From: Streptomyces minutiscleroticus
Lineage (GTDB): Bacteria; Actinomycetota; Actinomycetes; Streptomycetales; Streptomycetaceae
Length of the DNA: 64,000 bases
NCBI RefSeq assembly: GCF_014650875.1
Contig: NZ_BMVU01000028.1
Location: forward strand, 48,220-112,219
Direction of reading: 5' to 3'
Both the position numbers and the translations under genes were made by a program. Below the pieces are notes generated by a model. That model saw only the letters and a list, made by a program, of their open reading frames with translations. It made no database searches and had not been told where the DNA came from. This document shows positions 43,361 to 51,903 of the stretch, one piece after another (positions within the stretch are counted from its first letter, which is position 1; every line of letters starts with the position of its first letter).

Positions 43361-44386
43361 TCAGCCGGTGGGCGCCTTCCAGCCGAGCGCGGGTCCGAGC
43401 CGCTCGGCGATGTCGGTGAGGATCTGCTCGTAGTCCTCGTGCCCGAAGGTGAAGGGCAGGGCGAACGCCACCTCCTCCACCTCGCGGAACGCCGCGTGGG
43501 CGCGGAGGCGTTCGGCGATCTCCTCACAGGGTCCGACGAGGTCCGGGGCGAACAGCATCCGGGCCGGCCCCTGCGGCTGCCGGGTGCGGGGCAGCCGGCT
43601 CGCGGCGTACTCCTCGTACCTGGCGCGCTGGGCGGCCGTGGCGGAGTCGGTGGGGATCACCACGAGCCCCTGGGAGACACGGGCGTCCTCCCCCTCGGGG
43701 TGGGCCGCGCGGAAGGCGCGGATGTGGGAGAGCTGGACGGCGGCGAAGTCCGCCGCCTGCCCGGGCTCCTCGGCCTTGACCACACTGCTGGTGAGGAAGT
43801 TCATGGCGTTCTCGCCGGCCCAGCGGGCCGAGCGCAGGCTGCCGCCGCCGTACCACATGCGGGCGCGCAGGCCCGGGGCGTGCGGCTGCACACGGTCCGA
43901 GTAGGTCTCGATGCCCTCCGTGCCGCGGAAGTCGGTGACGGGCCTGCCCTCGACGTGGTCGAGGAGCCGCCGCACCCGCTCGTAGCCGAAGTCCTCCGCG
44001 TCGGCGGTGTCCGGGTAGAGCGCGTCCTTGACCCGGTCGTAGTGCAGCGGCGGGCCGACGCTCACGCCGGGGTTGAGGCGGCCGCGGGACAGCACGTCGA
44101 CGGTCGCCCAGTCCTCCGCCAGGCGCAGCGGGTTCTCCCAGCCCAGCGGGGTGACGGCGGTGCCCAGCTCGATGCGGCCGGTGCGCTGGGTGGCCGCCGC
44201 GAGGACCGCCACCGGCGAGGAGATGCCGTACTGCAGGTGGCGGTGGCGCAGCCAGGCGCTGTCGTAGCCGAGGCGCTCGCCCAGTTCGATCAGGCGCAGG
44301 GTGGACTCGTGCCCCCGGCCCGGATCGTCCTCGTCGAACAGCCCGATCGTGAGGAACCCCAGCTTCTTCAGCGGCCTGTCGCTCAT
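43361..44386 (-). CDS. LLM-class flavin-dependent oxidoreductase
   Basis: A 341-residue enzyme of the bacterial-luciferase-like family. KKLGFLTIGLFDEDDPGRG starts the TIM barrel, and later blocks are LGTAVTPLGWENPLRLAEDWATVDVLSRGRLNPGVSVG and MWYGGGSLRSARWAGENAMNFL. These bind FMN or F420. Such enzymes oxidise aldehydes, sulfonates or drugs, but the substrate here is unknown. ATG 44386 is chosen; further upstream the frame reads only the tandem operator. That operator (44416-44457), 30 nt before the start, is a strong sign of repressor control. Confidence 0.85.
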   Translation of the reverse strand: MSDRPLKKLGFLTIGLFDEDDPGRGHESTLRLIELGERLGYDSAWLRHRHLQYGISSPVAVLAAATQRTGRIELGTAVTPLGWENPLRLAEDWATVDVLSRGRLNPGVSVGPPLHYDRVKDALYPDTADAEDFGYERVRRLLDHVEGRPVTDFRGTEGIETYSDRVQPHAPGLRARMWYGGGSLRSARWAGENAMNFLTSSVVKAEEPGQAADFAAVQLSHIRAFRAAHPEGEDARVSQGLVVIPTDSATAAQRARYEEYAASRLPRTRQPQGPARMLFAPDLVGPCEEIAERLRAHAAFREVEEVAFALPFTFGHEDYEQILTDIAERLGPALGWKAPTG

Positions 44387-44415
44387 CTCCACCCGGCTCC
44401 CACCGTCGTCCGCAG

Positions 44416-44457
44416 TCCGTGTACGCCCGTACAACATCCGTGTACGCCCGTACAACA
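44416..44457 (-). promoter_or_regulatory. Perfect tandem duplication of a palindromic operator
   Basis: A 21-bp unit occurs twice without gap (44416-44436, 44437-44457). Each copy contains the dyad TGTACG-CC-CGTACA. The 21-bp period is two helical turns, so two dimers would bind on one DNA face, as TetR-type repressors often do. It overlaps the expected promoter of the LLM gene. No TetR gene is adjacent. Confidence 0.75.
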
Positions 44458-44659
44458 CATGACACGGTGGTGATTCTTCCTGCGGCCCGGGGCGGGCCGC
44501 CCCGTCCGCGGGCGGGCGGTACGGGTGCGGATGCGGACGCACCGGGACACGGAACACCGGGTGCGGGTACGTGTGCCGGGCGCGGGTGTGCTCGCCGGGA
44601 CGCGGGACGTCGGGCGCGGCCGGTGGCGGCCGCGTCCCCGACCTCGACGGACCTTGCGC

Positions 44660-45556
44660 CTACTCGGCCTTGGCCCGGTACAGCCCGCGGCCGGTGCGCT
44701 GGATGCGGGAGGTGCCGACGAGCCGGTCGAGCGTGCTGCGGACGGCGTTGATGCTGCCCGCGTCGGTGTCACGGCCGAGCACCGCGGCGATGTCACGGGC
44801 CCGGACGTCGGTGTCGCCCAACGTGGCGAAGTGGTCGAGGATCTGCTCCGTCAACCGCCCGTACGTGCCCTGCTCCTTGGCCCCGGCCTGCTCCTGGGTC
44901 CGCGCGCGTCCCCTCGGCCGGGTCCGCCCCTCCGTGGCCTTCGACGGCGCGGAGGGCCTCTGCCGCACCTTCTTCCCGGCCTTCCCCTCGGCCTTCCCCT
45001 CGTTCGTCTTCCCGGCCGCCTTCCCCGTCGCCTTCGCGGCCTTCTTCTGCGCGGGCTTGGCCGCCGTCGCGCCCGCGGCTTCGCCCGCACCCTGCTGCAC
45101 GGCCTGCTGCGCGGCCTTCTCTGCGGTCCCGCGGCGTCCGGCGCGCTGTGCGGCGCTCCCGCCCGCCGCCTGCTGGTCCGCCGCCGGTTCGGCGGTCCCC
45201 TCCCCGCCCGTCTCCTGCTTGCGCGTGGAGCGGCGGGAAGCGGGCTGCTGCGCGGACGGTGCGTCGCCGGCCTCCGTGTGCGGCACCTGGGCGGGGACCG
45301 GGACGGACGTCGGCGCCTGCTCCGGCGCGTCCGACGTGCCCGCCGTCACCGCCGCCGCCACCGACGCGGGCCCCGGCCCGACGGCGATGAGGCCCTGGAG
45401 TGCGTCGAGAGCCTTCCGCACGGAGCCGAGATGGGCCACGACGGCCGCCAACTCCCGCTCCAGCGACTGGCGTTGGGCTTCCAGGCGGTGCAGTTCCTCC
45501 TGGAGGCTCTCCGCGGTGACCTCGATGTTCTGCGCGGCCTGGGTCACGGGGCTCAT
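44660..45556 (-). CDS. Histone-H1-like protein with a coiled coil and a winged helix
   Basis: A 298-residue protein. Residues 10-60 are a strong coiled coil (ESLQEELHRLEAQRQSLERELAAVVAHLG). Residues about 85-225 are a disordered Ala/Lys/Gln/Gly region with AAK/KAAGK repeats like histone H1 tails. The C-terminal 75 residues are a winged helix: GRLTEQILDHFATLGDTDVRARDIAAVLGRD and INAVRSTLDRLVGTSRIQRTGRGLYR. It would dimerise, coat DNA through the basic linker and bind sites through the wing. ATG 45556 follows GAGAGGGA. A 24-bp palindrome lies 58 nt upstream and may be its own operator. No named family is certain. Confidence 0.65.
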   Translation of the reverse strand: MSPVTQAAQNIEVTAESLQEELHRLEAQRQSLERELAAVVAHLGSVRKALDALQGLIAVGPGPASVAAAVTAGTSDAPEQAPTSVPVPAQVPHTEAGDAPSAQQPASRRSTRKQETGGEGTAEPAADQQAAGGSAAQRAGRRGTAEKAAQQAVQQGAGEAAGATAAKPAQKKAAKATGKAAGKTNEGKAEGKAGKKVRQRPSAPSKATEGRTRPRGRARTQEQAGAKEQGTYGRLTEQILDHFATLGDTDVRARDIAAVLGRDTDAGSINAVRSTLDRLVGTSRIQRTGRGLYRAKAE

Positions 45557-45613
45557 GTTCCCTCTCATTTCCAGCCTTCCTGCCGCACCGTCGGTGCGCG
45601 GAGTTCGTCGCCC

Positions 45614-45637
45614 CCGAACACCCAGTGTTGTGTTCGG
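45614..45637 (-). promoter_or_regulatory. Perfect palindrome upstream of the histone-like gene
   Basis: CCGAACAC and GTGTTCGG are perfect 8-bp arms around an 8-nt spacer. The site is 58 nt before the gene start, where a repressor would overlap the promoter. Confidence 0.55.
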
Positions 45638-46438
45638 ATGCGCGTCCGGCCCGGCGGACACAGCGGATCAGTACAGGTGGGATCGGTAAGAAAGCACTGC
45701 ACGGCAGCGTTGCACACCCTTGTCGGTGCTGCACAGTGGGAAGCCGGTGCCGACCGTGGTGCCGTGAACTCGGTCCGTCCGTTCCTTTCTCGCGGCTTCG
45801 TGCGGTCCAACGCGCGGACGGCGCCGCCGTGACGGCCGCCACCTGCGTTTTCAGTCCTTCGGGGTCAAGCGTGCCAGGAAATCGTGGTGTTGTGCCGCCC
45901 GGGCCCGCCCACATGATGTGAGACGGTCCCGCAGGGCGCCCGGCACACACCGAGCGCCCCATGTCATGTCGTACACGCCTGGAGCCCCGCAGGCCATGGG
46001 AACCCCGCGGGCCATGGGGCGTCTCGCGCGTCGTGAAGGACCCCACGGACCGTGGGCGGGCCGCCGGTCCCGCCGAAGGCGTCGCGCGGCGAAGGCAGTT
46101 CATCACACCGTGTCAGGCGCCGGGACGGTCCGAGCGGCACGCGTCCCCGCGGCGCGCGTCCCCGCGGTGACCGGTCCGCCGGGCGGTACGAGCGGCGCGC
46201 GCCCCCGCGTCGACCGGCCTGCGGCACGGCGCGGACGCCGCAAAGCGGCCACCCCGTCCGTGCGCCTCCTCCCGCCCGGCGCCCCTTCCCCGCACCGCGG
46301 GCGCAGCTCGGCGACGGTCCGCCGGGCGCGCGGCCGCCCGGCGGACCGTGTCGGAGAAGGCTGTTCCGTGCCGCACGGCGGCGCGGTACGACAGCACCGA
46401 CCGCACAAGGGGTGTGCGCACACACAAGGGATGCAGCC
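45638..46438. other. Large divergent intergenic region
   Basis: About 800 nt without a supported gene; open frames lack ribosome sites. It contains a repeated GGCCATGGG (about 45988-46018) and, just before the esterase start, a perfect GTGTGCGCACAC (46412-46423) flanked by two CACAAGGG copies. The palindrome may regulate the esterase. Confidence 0.45.
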
Positions 46439-47389
46439 ATGAGTGAACCGGTTCTGGAACCCGCCGCCCAGGAGATCGCGGACGCGACCTCGCACCCGCC
46501 CTTCCTGTACGAACTGGGCCCCGAGGGCGCCCGCAAGGTCCTGGACGACCTCCAGGCGGGACCGGTCGGGAAGCCCGACGTCGACGAGAAGTGGATCACC
46601 GTGCCCGCCGAGGCGGGCGACGTCCGGGTGCGCATCGTCAAACCCGTGGGCGCCGGCTCGCCGCTGCCCGTCGTCCTGTACGTGCACGGCGGCGGCTGGG
46701 TCCTCGGCAACGCGGGCACCCACGACCGCCTGGTGCGGGAGCTCGCCGTCGGCGCCGGGGCCGCGGTGGCGTTCGTCGAGTACGACCGCTCCCCCGAGGC
46801 CCGCTACCCGGTCGCCGTCGAGCAGGCCTACGCGACCGCGCGGTGGATCACCCGTGACGGCGCCGGGGAGGGCCTGGACGCCGCGCGGCTCGCCGTGGCC
46901 GGCGACTCGGTCGGCGGCAACATGGCCGCCGCGCTGGCCCTCATGGCCAAGCACCGCGGTGACGTGGCCTTCGTCCACCAGTCGCTGTACTACCCGGTCA
47001 CCGACGCCGCCCAGGACACCGACAGCTACCGGCGCTTCGCCGACGGGCCGTACCTGACCGCCGCGGCCATGGCCTGGTTCTGGGACTCCTACACCACCGA
47101 CGCCGGGCAGCGCGCCGAGATCACCGCGAGCCCGCTGCGCGCCACGCTCGACGACCTCGCCGGTCTGCCGCCGGCCTTCGTCGTCGTCGACGAGAACGAC
47201 GTCCTGCGCGACGAGGGCGAGGCGTACGCCCGCAAGCTCACCGAGGCCGGCGTGCCCACCACCAGCATCCGCTACAACGGCACCCTCCACGACTTCATGA
47301 TGCTCAACCCCCTCCGCGGCACCCGGGCCACGACGGCGGCCGTCGAACAGGCCGTCCACGTCCTGCGCGAGGCCCTGGGAACCGCCTGA
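46439..47389 (+). CDS. Alpha/beta hydrolase, hormone-sensitive-lipase type
   Basis: A 316-residue esterase. The oxyanion-hole motif HGGGW is at 83-87 and the nucleophile Ser157 is in GDSVGGN, both marks of the HSL (family IV) esterases. Asp254 in DENDVLRDEG and His284 in GTLHDF complete the triad. There is no signal peptide, so it acts on short acyl esters in the cytoplasm. ATG 46439 follows AAGGGA. A palindrome lies about 15 nt upstream of the start. Family members hydrolyse drug, plant or short-lipid esters; the substrate is unknown. Confidence 0.88.
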   Translation: MSEPVLEPAAQEIADATSHPPFLYELGPEGARKVLDDLQAGPVGKPDVDEKWITVPAEAGDVRVRIVKPVGAGSPLPVVLYVHGGGWVLGNAGTHDRLVRELAVGAGAAVAFVEYDRSPEARYPVAVEQAYATARWITRDGAGEGLDAARLAVAGDSVGGNMAAALALMAKHRGDVAFVHQSLYYPVTDAAQDTDSYRRFADGPYLTAAAMAWFWDSYTTDAGQRAEITASPLRATLDDLAGLPPAFVVVDENDVLRDEGEAYARKLTEAGVPTTSIRYNGTLHDFMMLNPLRGTRATTAAVEQAVHVLREALGTA

Positions 47390-47668
47390 CACCGCACGGG
47401 CCGGTGCCGCGAAGACCCGTCCCGCACACCGGCTCCGCACCACGCCGGTCCGGTGCCGCACCCGGCCCCGTGCCGCACCGTCCCCGCGCCGCGTCGCACG
47501 TGACGCGGCGCGGGGTCGCGCGCCGCCCCGCCGTTTCCCGACACCGTTGTGACACCGTTGGTTTCACCCCCCGCTCAGGACCGCTCCCCTCCCCCCGGCA
47601 CATCAGACTGCCGATCCTGGGAAGTCATCTGAGTGATCATCACACCGAGCCGCAGGGGGTCGACCACG

Positions 47669-48700
47669 ATGACCGCACCACGCAGCCGCATACCGAGAGC
47701 CGGACGCGGGCGGTCCTTCGACCTCCGGTCGACGGCCCTGTTCTTCGGCCTCCTCGCCGTCGTCCTCGTCCTGCTGGGGTTCGCGGTCCGCACGGCCGCC
47801 GGCGTCTTCGAACGGCGGCCCGTGCTGGCGGCCGCCGTCTGCCTCGTCGGCGTGTCGGCCGTCTTCACGGTGCGGCGCGGCAGGCGGCGCTTCTCCGCGG
47901 CCCGGCTCGCGCGCAGGGCGGCCGCCGCGCTGGACGAGGCGACCGAGACGGCCGTGCACCAGCTGGACGTCACCCCCGCCCCGGCCGCCGCGGCCCCGGT
48001 CGCCGACGCGCTCGCCCACGTGCCCGGCGCGCCGGGCACGGTGAGGACACCGGACGCACCGGGCACGACGGGGGCCCCGGGCGCGACGGACCGGACCGTG
48101 CCCCTCACCCCGGCGGACCCCACGGCCGCGTACACCGCGCCCGCGGCGCCCGCCGGGGCACCGGACGCGGTGCCGGCCGACACGACCCGGACCGACCCGG
48201 CGACGGCCGGGACCACCGTCCCGCCGGACTCCGGGGCCGCCGAGGCCGGCGAAGCGGCCGAACCTCCGGTGTACGAGACCGTGGACACCGTCCTCGCCTA
48301 CGACCTGCTGGACCCGGACGAGTTCGAGCGGGCGGTAGCCGGGCTGTGCGAGCGCGACGGGTGCGCGGACGTCGAGGTGGTCGGCGGCGCCGGCGACCTG
48401 GGCGCCGACGTGCTGGCGACCGCGCCGGACGGGCGGCGCACGGTCGTCCAGTGCAAGCGCTACGGCGACGGCAACAAGGTGGGTTCACAGGACCTGCAGC
48501 GCTTCGGCGGCACCTGTTTCACGGTGCACGAGGCCCATGTCGCCGCCGTCGTGACCACCAGCTACTTCACGGAGCCCGCCCTGGAGTACGCCGAGCGGTG
48601 CGGCATCCTCTGCTTCGACCGCGACGACCTGCGGGCCTGGAGCGACGGCACCGGCCCGGCGCCGTGGTCGCGGACCGCCTTCGGTGAACCGGCCGCCTGA
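47669..48700 (+). CDS. Membrane-anchored Mrr-type restriction endonuclease-like protein
   Basis: A 343-residue protein. Two helices (about 18-40 and 50-66) precede a basic stretch and a long Ala/Pro/Thr linker (100-205). The C-terminal domain is an Mrr_cat fold: YDLLDPDEFERAVAGLCERDGCADVEVVGGAGDLGADVL, then TVVQCKRY with the catalytic Lys; the acidic partners are in GDLGAD. Soluble Mrr enzymes cut modified DNA, but the membrane anchor suggests another role, such as cutting incoming DNA. ATG 47669 has AGGGGGTC upstream; GTG 47633 would add 12 residues. An 11-bp tandem repeat (GACACCGTTGT, 47540-47560) lies about 110 nt upstream. Confidence 0.75.
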   Translation: MTAPRSRIPRAGRGRSFDLRSTALFFGLLAVVLVLLGFAVRTAAGVFERRPVLAAAVCLVGVSAVFTVRRGRRRFSAARLARRAAAALDEATETAVHQLDVTPAPAAAAPVADALAHVPGAPGTVRTPDAPGTTGAPGATDRTVPLTPADPTAAYTAPAAPAGAPDAVPADTTRTDPATAGTTVPPDSGAAEAGEAAEPPVYETVDTVLAYDLLDPDEFERAVAGLCERDGCADVEVVGGAGDLGADVLATAPDGRRTVVQCKRYGDGNKVGSQDLQRFGGTCFTVHEAHVAAVVTTSYFTEPALEYAERCGILCFDRDDLRAWSDGTGPAPWSRTAFGEPAA

Positions 48701-48709
48701 GGCGGGCGC

Positions 48710-48731
48710 GGCCCCGCCCCCGGCCGGGGCC
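48710..48731. terminator. Bidirectional hairpin between the nuclease and LysR-like genes
   Basis: GGCCCCG (48710-48716) pairs with CGGGGCC (48725-48731) around an 8-nt loop, ten bases after the nuclease stop; the LysR-like gene stops at 48845. Confidence 0.55.
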
Positions 48732-48844
48732 CGGCCCTCCTCCGTTCCCCCGGCCGGACTCCGGGCCTCTCCGCTCCCCGGCCGGGCACACGGTCCCTCC
48801 GCGAAGCCCTCGCTCCGTACGGTCCCCGTTCCCCAGAGCCCCCG

Positions 48845-49690
48845 CTACGACCGCCCGCGCGGCCGCCCCCGCCTGGCGCCACCGCCCTTGGGCGAGCCCT
48901 TGCCGCCGCCCTTGGAGCCGCCGGAGCCGCCGCGCGCGCTCCCGGCGGCCGGCTTGCCGCCGGTCCGCCTGCCACCGGCCGGCTTCGCGCCGCCGGACCT
49001 GCCGCCGGAGCCGCCCTGCTTCGGACGGGCACCACTCCGCTCCGGACGCTCGGCCCTCTTCGCCTTGTCCGCGGCCGCCGACCGCCCCCGCGTGCTGTTC
49101 ACCGTGCGCCCGCGGACGATGCCGATGAAGTCGTCGACCGCGTCCGTGGTCGCGTCCTCCGGCCACGACAGGGCGACGCGCGACTGGGGGGCGTCCGTGA
49201 CCGGGCGGTAGGTCAGGTCCTTGCGGTGGTGCAGCCGGGCGAGGGACTGCGGGACGACGAGCAGGCCGATGCCGGCCGCCACCAGCTCGATCGCGTCGGC
49301 CGTCGTGGCGGGGCGCTCGAACGCGGGCCGCCCCGGCGGGCGCTCCCAGCCGAGGGTGTCGTCGAGGGGGTGCAGCACGATGTCGTCGGCCAGGTCCCCG
49401 GTGGTCACCTCGTCGGCCGCCGCCACGAGGTGGTCCTTGGGGGCCACGACCACCGTCGTCTCGGTGTAGAGCGGGATCGCGCTGAGGTCGGTGCCGTCCA
49501 CCGGCAGCCGCAGCAGGCCCGCGTCGGCGCCCCGGTCGCGCAGCACGCCCTGCGCCTCGGTGGACGGCACCTGCAGGAGCTCCAGCGGGACGTCGGGGAA
49601 CCGTTCGTTCCAGACGCGCACCCATTTCCCGGGTGTCACTCCGGGCACGTAGGCGAGGCGGAACGTGGGGGAATCCTCCGAGGCTGTCAC
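48845..49690 (-). CDS. LysR-type substrate-binding domain without a helix-turn-helix
   Basis: A 281-residue protein. Residues 8-200 are the periplasmic-binding-like sensor of LysR regulators: TFRLAYVPGVTPGKWVRVW, LLQVPSTEAQGVLRDRGADAGLLRL, VVAPKDHLVAAADEV and ELVAAGIGLLVVPQSLA. The N-terminal helix-turn-helix is absent; GTG 49690 is the only good start. Instead, the last 80 residues are a Lys/Arg/Gly/Ser tail (GGGRRTGGKPAAG-like repeats), suited to binding nucleic acid non-specifically. It may sense a ligand and act without sequence-specific DNA binding. Its function is unknown. Confidence 0.75.
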   Translation of the reverse strand: MTASEDSPTFRLAYVPGVTPGKWVRVWNERFPDVPLELLQVPSTEAQGVLRDRGADAGLLRLPVDGTDLSAIPLYTETTVVVAPKDHLVAAADEVTTGDLADDIVLHPLDDTLGWERPPGRPAFERPATTADAIELVAAGIGLLVVPQSLARLHHRKDLTYRPVTDAPQSRVALSWPEDATTDAVDDFIGIVRGRTVNSTRGRSAAADKAKRAERPERSGARPKQGGSGGRSGGAKPAGGRRTGGKPAAGSARGGSGGSKGGGKGSPKGGGARRGRPRGRS

Positions 49691-49748
49691 CCCGCCAGGT
49701 TACCGGCCGTGGTCGGCGGCCCCGTCCGCGCTCGTTACCCTGGACGGC

Positions 49749-50150
49749 ATGACGTCGCACCAGACCACCCAGACGATGAAGCCCGCGACCGCGGCGAAGA
49801 AGCTGGGTGTGTACCTCGAGGCCACCCCCGCCGAGTTCCGGGAGGGTGTCGTCTCGCGCGCCGAGCTGAACGCTCTGCAGACCGATCCGCCGCAGTGGCT
49901 GCGGGAGCTGCGGCGCGACGGCCCGCACCCCCGCCCGGTGGTGGCGGCCAAGCTCGGTGTGTCCATCTCGGGTCTGGCGCGCGGCGGAGTGACCGAGCCG
50001 CTCACCACGGAGCAGATCGAGGCGCTGAAGGCGGAGCGTCCCGAGTGGCTGGAGCGCGAGCGCGCCACCCAGGCGGAGGTGCGCAAGGAGGCGGCCCGCA
50101 TCAAGAAGAGGGACGCGGAGCGCGGCGAGCGGGCCGACGCGCAGGCGTGA
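49749..50150 (+). CDS. DUF5997-family protein
   Basis: A 133-residue cytoplasmic protein. KPATAAKKLGVYLEATPAEFREGVVSRAELNALQTDPPQWLRELR and HPRPVVAAKLGVSISGLARGG are the DUF5997 blocks, and the C-terminal 30 residues are a charged helix (ERATQAEVRKEAARIKKRD). The family is usual in Streptomyces but has no known function. ATG 49749 fits homologues better than the longer frame. It is divergent from the HTH-less LysR-type gene, with only 58 nt between starts, so they may be co-regulated. Confidence 0.75.
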   Translation: MTSHQTTQTMKPATAAKKLGVYLEATPAEFREGVVSRAELNALQTDPPQWLRELRRDGPHPRPVVAAKLGVSISGLARGGVTEPLTTEQIEALKAERPEWLERERATQAEVRKEAARIKKRDAERGERADAQA

Positions 50151-50255
50151 CCCCGGGCCCGGTCCTCCCGTACGCGCAGCGGGGGCCGGGCCCGCGACGG
50201 AGCGGCCGCGGTGAGGGACCACCGGGGCAGGGAAAGGCCAGGGTGACCGCACCAG

Positions 50256-51812
50256 ATGAGACGAGTGTCGACCGGTTCCGGCAGTGACGTACGGCCGCCG
50301 TACGCGGACGCAGGGCGGCGCCCGGGCGTGCGTCCGGCCCCCGACCCCCCCGGCCCCTGGCCGCGGGAGCTGCTCGCCCATCTGCGCCCGGCGTCGCGGG
50401 ACGTGCGCCGGGTGGTCGCCTGGCTGGGCTCCGCCCTCGGCGGCGGCGCCTCGCTGCGCGACGGCGACGGCGGCCTCGTCGCGGGCCCGGACCTGCCCGG
50501 CCACGAGGAACTGGCGTCCGACATCGCCTCGGGCCGCATCGCCTCGGCCTCCGTGGAGCACGGGGGCCGCTCGGTGCGCCTGGTCGCGGTGGGCCGCCCG
50601 CCGTCCCCCCGGGTGCTGATCGTCTGGCGCTCCGAGCCCTTCGACCAGCGGGCGGGCGAGATCCTCGCCCACACGGCCTGGGTGCTGGAGATGCTGCTGC
50701 AGGAGCACGAGATGGCGCGGGAGACCCGGCGCCTGCGGCGGGCGACCGCCGACCTCAGGCTGGCGATCCTGCAGCTGCTGATGGTGGAGGACACGGTCTC
50801 CGCGCGCCGCGTCGCCGCCGGGCTCTGGCCGGGGCTGCTCGACACCGACGGCGCCTGCGTCTACATCCTGGAGGGGCCGCCCGGCCACCGCGACGTGCTC
50901 GCCGAGCAGTGCGTGGAGCTGACGACGGGGCGCGCGCTGGTGGTGCGCTGCCCGGCCGAGGACAACCACGTGATCACCGTGACGCCGGCCGGGGAGCACG
51001 ACGAGGCGGCCCGCGCCGCGCTGCGGACCGTGGTCGCCGGGCAGCCGGGAGCCTTCCTGGGCGGCAGCGTCCGGCACGACCTCGCCCGGGTCGCCACGGC
51101 CTACGGCCAGGCGGCCAGCGCGCTGGCCGTCGCCCGCTTCCACCCGGACCGGGCCGCGACGTACTCCGAGCGCACCCGTCCGGAGCGGCTGATGGACCCG
51201 GTCCTGGTCCGGCGCTGGGCCGCGCACGTCCTGCTCCCCCTGGACGCGCTGCCGCCCCACACGTACGCCGAGCTGCTGTCGACCACGCAGCTGGCGCTGG
51301 AGTTCACCGCCGTGAAGACCGCCAAGGTCATGGGTGTGAGCCGCAACACCGTCCGGGCGCGGGTGGACCGCATGGCCGAGCTCCTGTCGGCGGACCTGTC
51401 CGACCTGCGGGCCCGGACCGCGGTCCGGCTCGCCCTGAACACCCAGGCGTACAGCCCCGACCGGATCGGCCGCCCCGCGGACGACGCCGCCGCGGCCGGT
51501 CCGCCCGTGGGCTTCGCCGAGCTGCTGGCCGGTACCGAGCTGCGGGCCTGGGCGCACGACCTGCTCGACCGGCTCGCCGCCGACGCCCGGGACCTGCGCG
51601 CGACGCTGTGCGCGTGGGTCGCCTGCGGGGTCAACGCCGAGCAGGCCGGCCGGCGCCTCGGGCTGCACGCGCAGACCGTCCGCGAGCACGTCCGCAGCGG
51701 TGAGCAGCTGCTGGAGCGGCGGCTGTCGGCCGGGGGCGGCGATCTGCACGACGTCGTCCTGGCCCTGATGGTGGCCGGTGACCTGGCCGTACCCGGGTTC
51801 AAAGGGGTCTGA
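50256..51812 (+). CDS. PucR-type transcriptional regulator
   Basis: A 518-residue regulator. The N-terminal 180 residues are a sensor-like region (ELLAHLRPASRDVRRVVAWLG, VRLVAVGRPPSPRVLIVW). A middle GGDEF-like CdaR segment holds LVVRCPAEDNHVITVTPAGE and VRHDLARVATAYGQAASALAVARFH. Two helix-turn-helix units end it: HTYAELLSTTQLALEFTAVKTAKVMGVSRNTVRARVDRMAELL and, near the end, NAEQAGRRLGLHAQTVREHV. ATG 50256 lacks a good ribosome site, and GTG 50268 is possible. PucR proteins activate purine or other catabolic genes; the inducer is unknown. A 23-bp palindrome follows its stop. Confidence 0.8.
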   Translation: MRRVSTGSGSDVRPPYADAGRRPGVRPAPDPPGPWPRELLAHLRPASRDVRRVVAWLGSALGGGASLRDGDGGLVAGPDLPGHEELASDIASGRIASASVEHGGRSVRLVAVGRPPSPRVLIVWRSEPFDQRAGEILAHTAWVLEMLLQEHEMARETRRLRRATADLRLAILQLLMVEDTVSARRVAAGLWPGLLDTDGACVYILEGPPGHRDVLAEQCVELTTGRALVVRCPAEDNHVITVTPAGEHDEAARAALRTVVAGQPGAFLGGSVRHDLARVATAYGQAASALAVARFHPDRAATYSERTRPERLMDPVLVRRWAAHVLLPLDALPPHTYAELLSTTQLALEFTAVKTAKVMGVSRNTVRARVDRMAELLSADLSDLRARTAVRLALNTQAYSPDRIGRPADDAAAAGPPVGFAELLAGTELRAWAHDLLDRLAADARDLRATLCAWVACGVNAEQAGRRLGLHAQTVREHVRSGEQLLERRLSAGGGDLHDVVLALMVAGDLAVPGFKGV

Positions 51813-51836
51813 GCCGGTCACATCGGACGCGACTGT

Positions 51837-51859
51837 GCACAGGTGAGCCTCACCTGTGC
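51837..51859. promoter_or_regulatory. Perfect 23-bp palindrome resembling an iron box
   Basis: Two 11-bp arms flank a central C. The core AGGTGAG-C-CTCACCT is close to the DmdR1/IdeR box, but the outer bases are GCAC/GTGC and not TTAGG. It can also form a hairpin after the PucR-type stop (51812), so operator and terminator are both possible. Confidence 0.5.
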
Positions 51860-51879
51860 CCGGGTTGGGCACGGACGCG

Positions 51880-51903
51880 GTACCCAATGGCCGGAACGAA
51901 CAC
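51880..51903 (-). promoter_or_regulatory. Sigma-B-like promoter on the minus strand
   Basis: On the minus strand GTGT (51903-51900), 14 nt, then GGGTAC (51885-51880) fits the sigma-B pattern. Transcription would head into the 23-bp palindrome and antisense to the PucR-type 3' end. Real use is uncertain. Confidence 0.25.
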
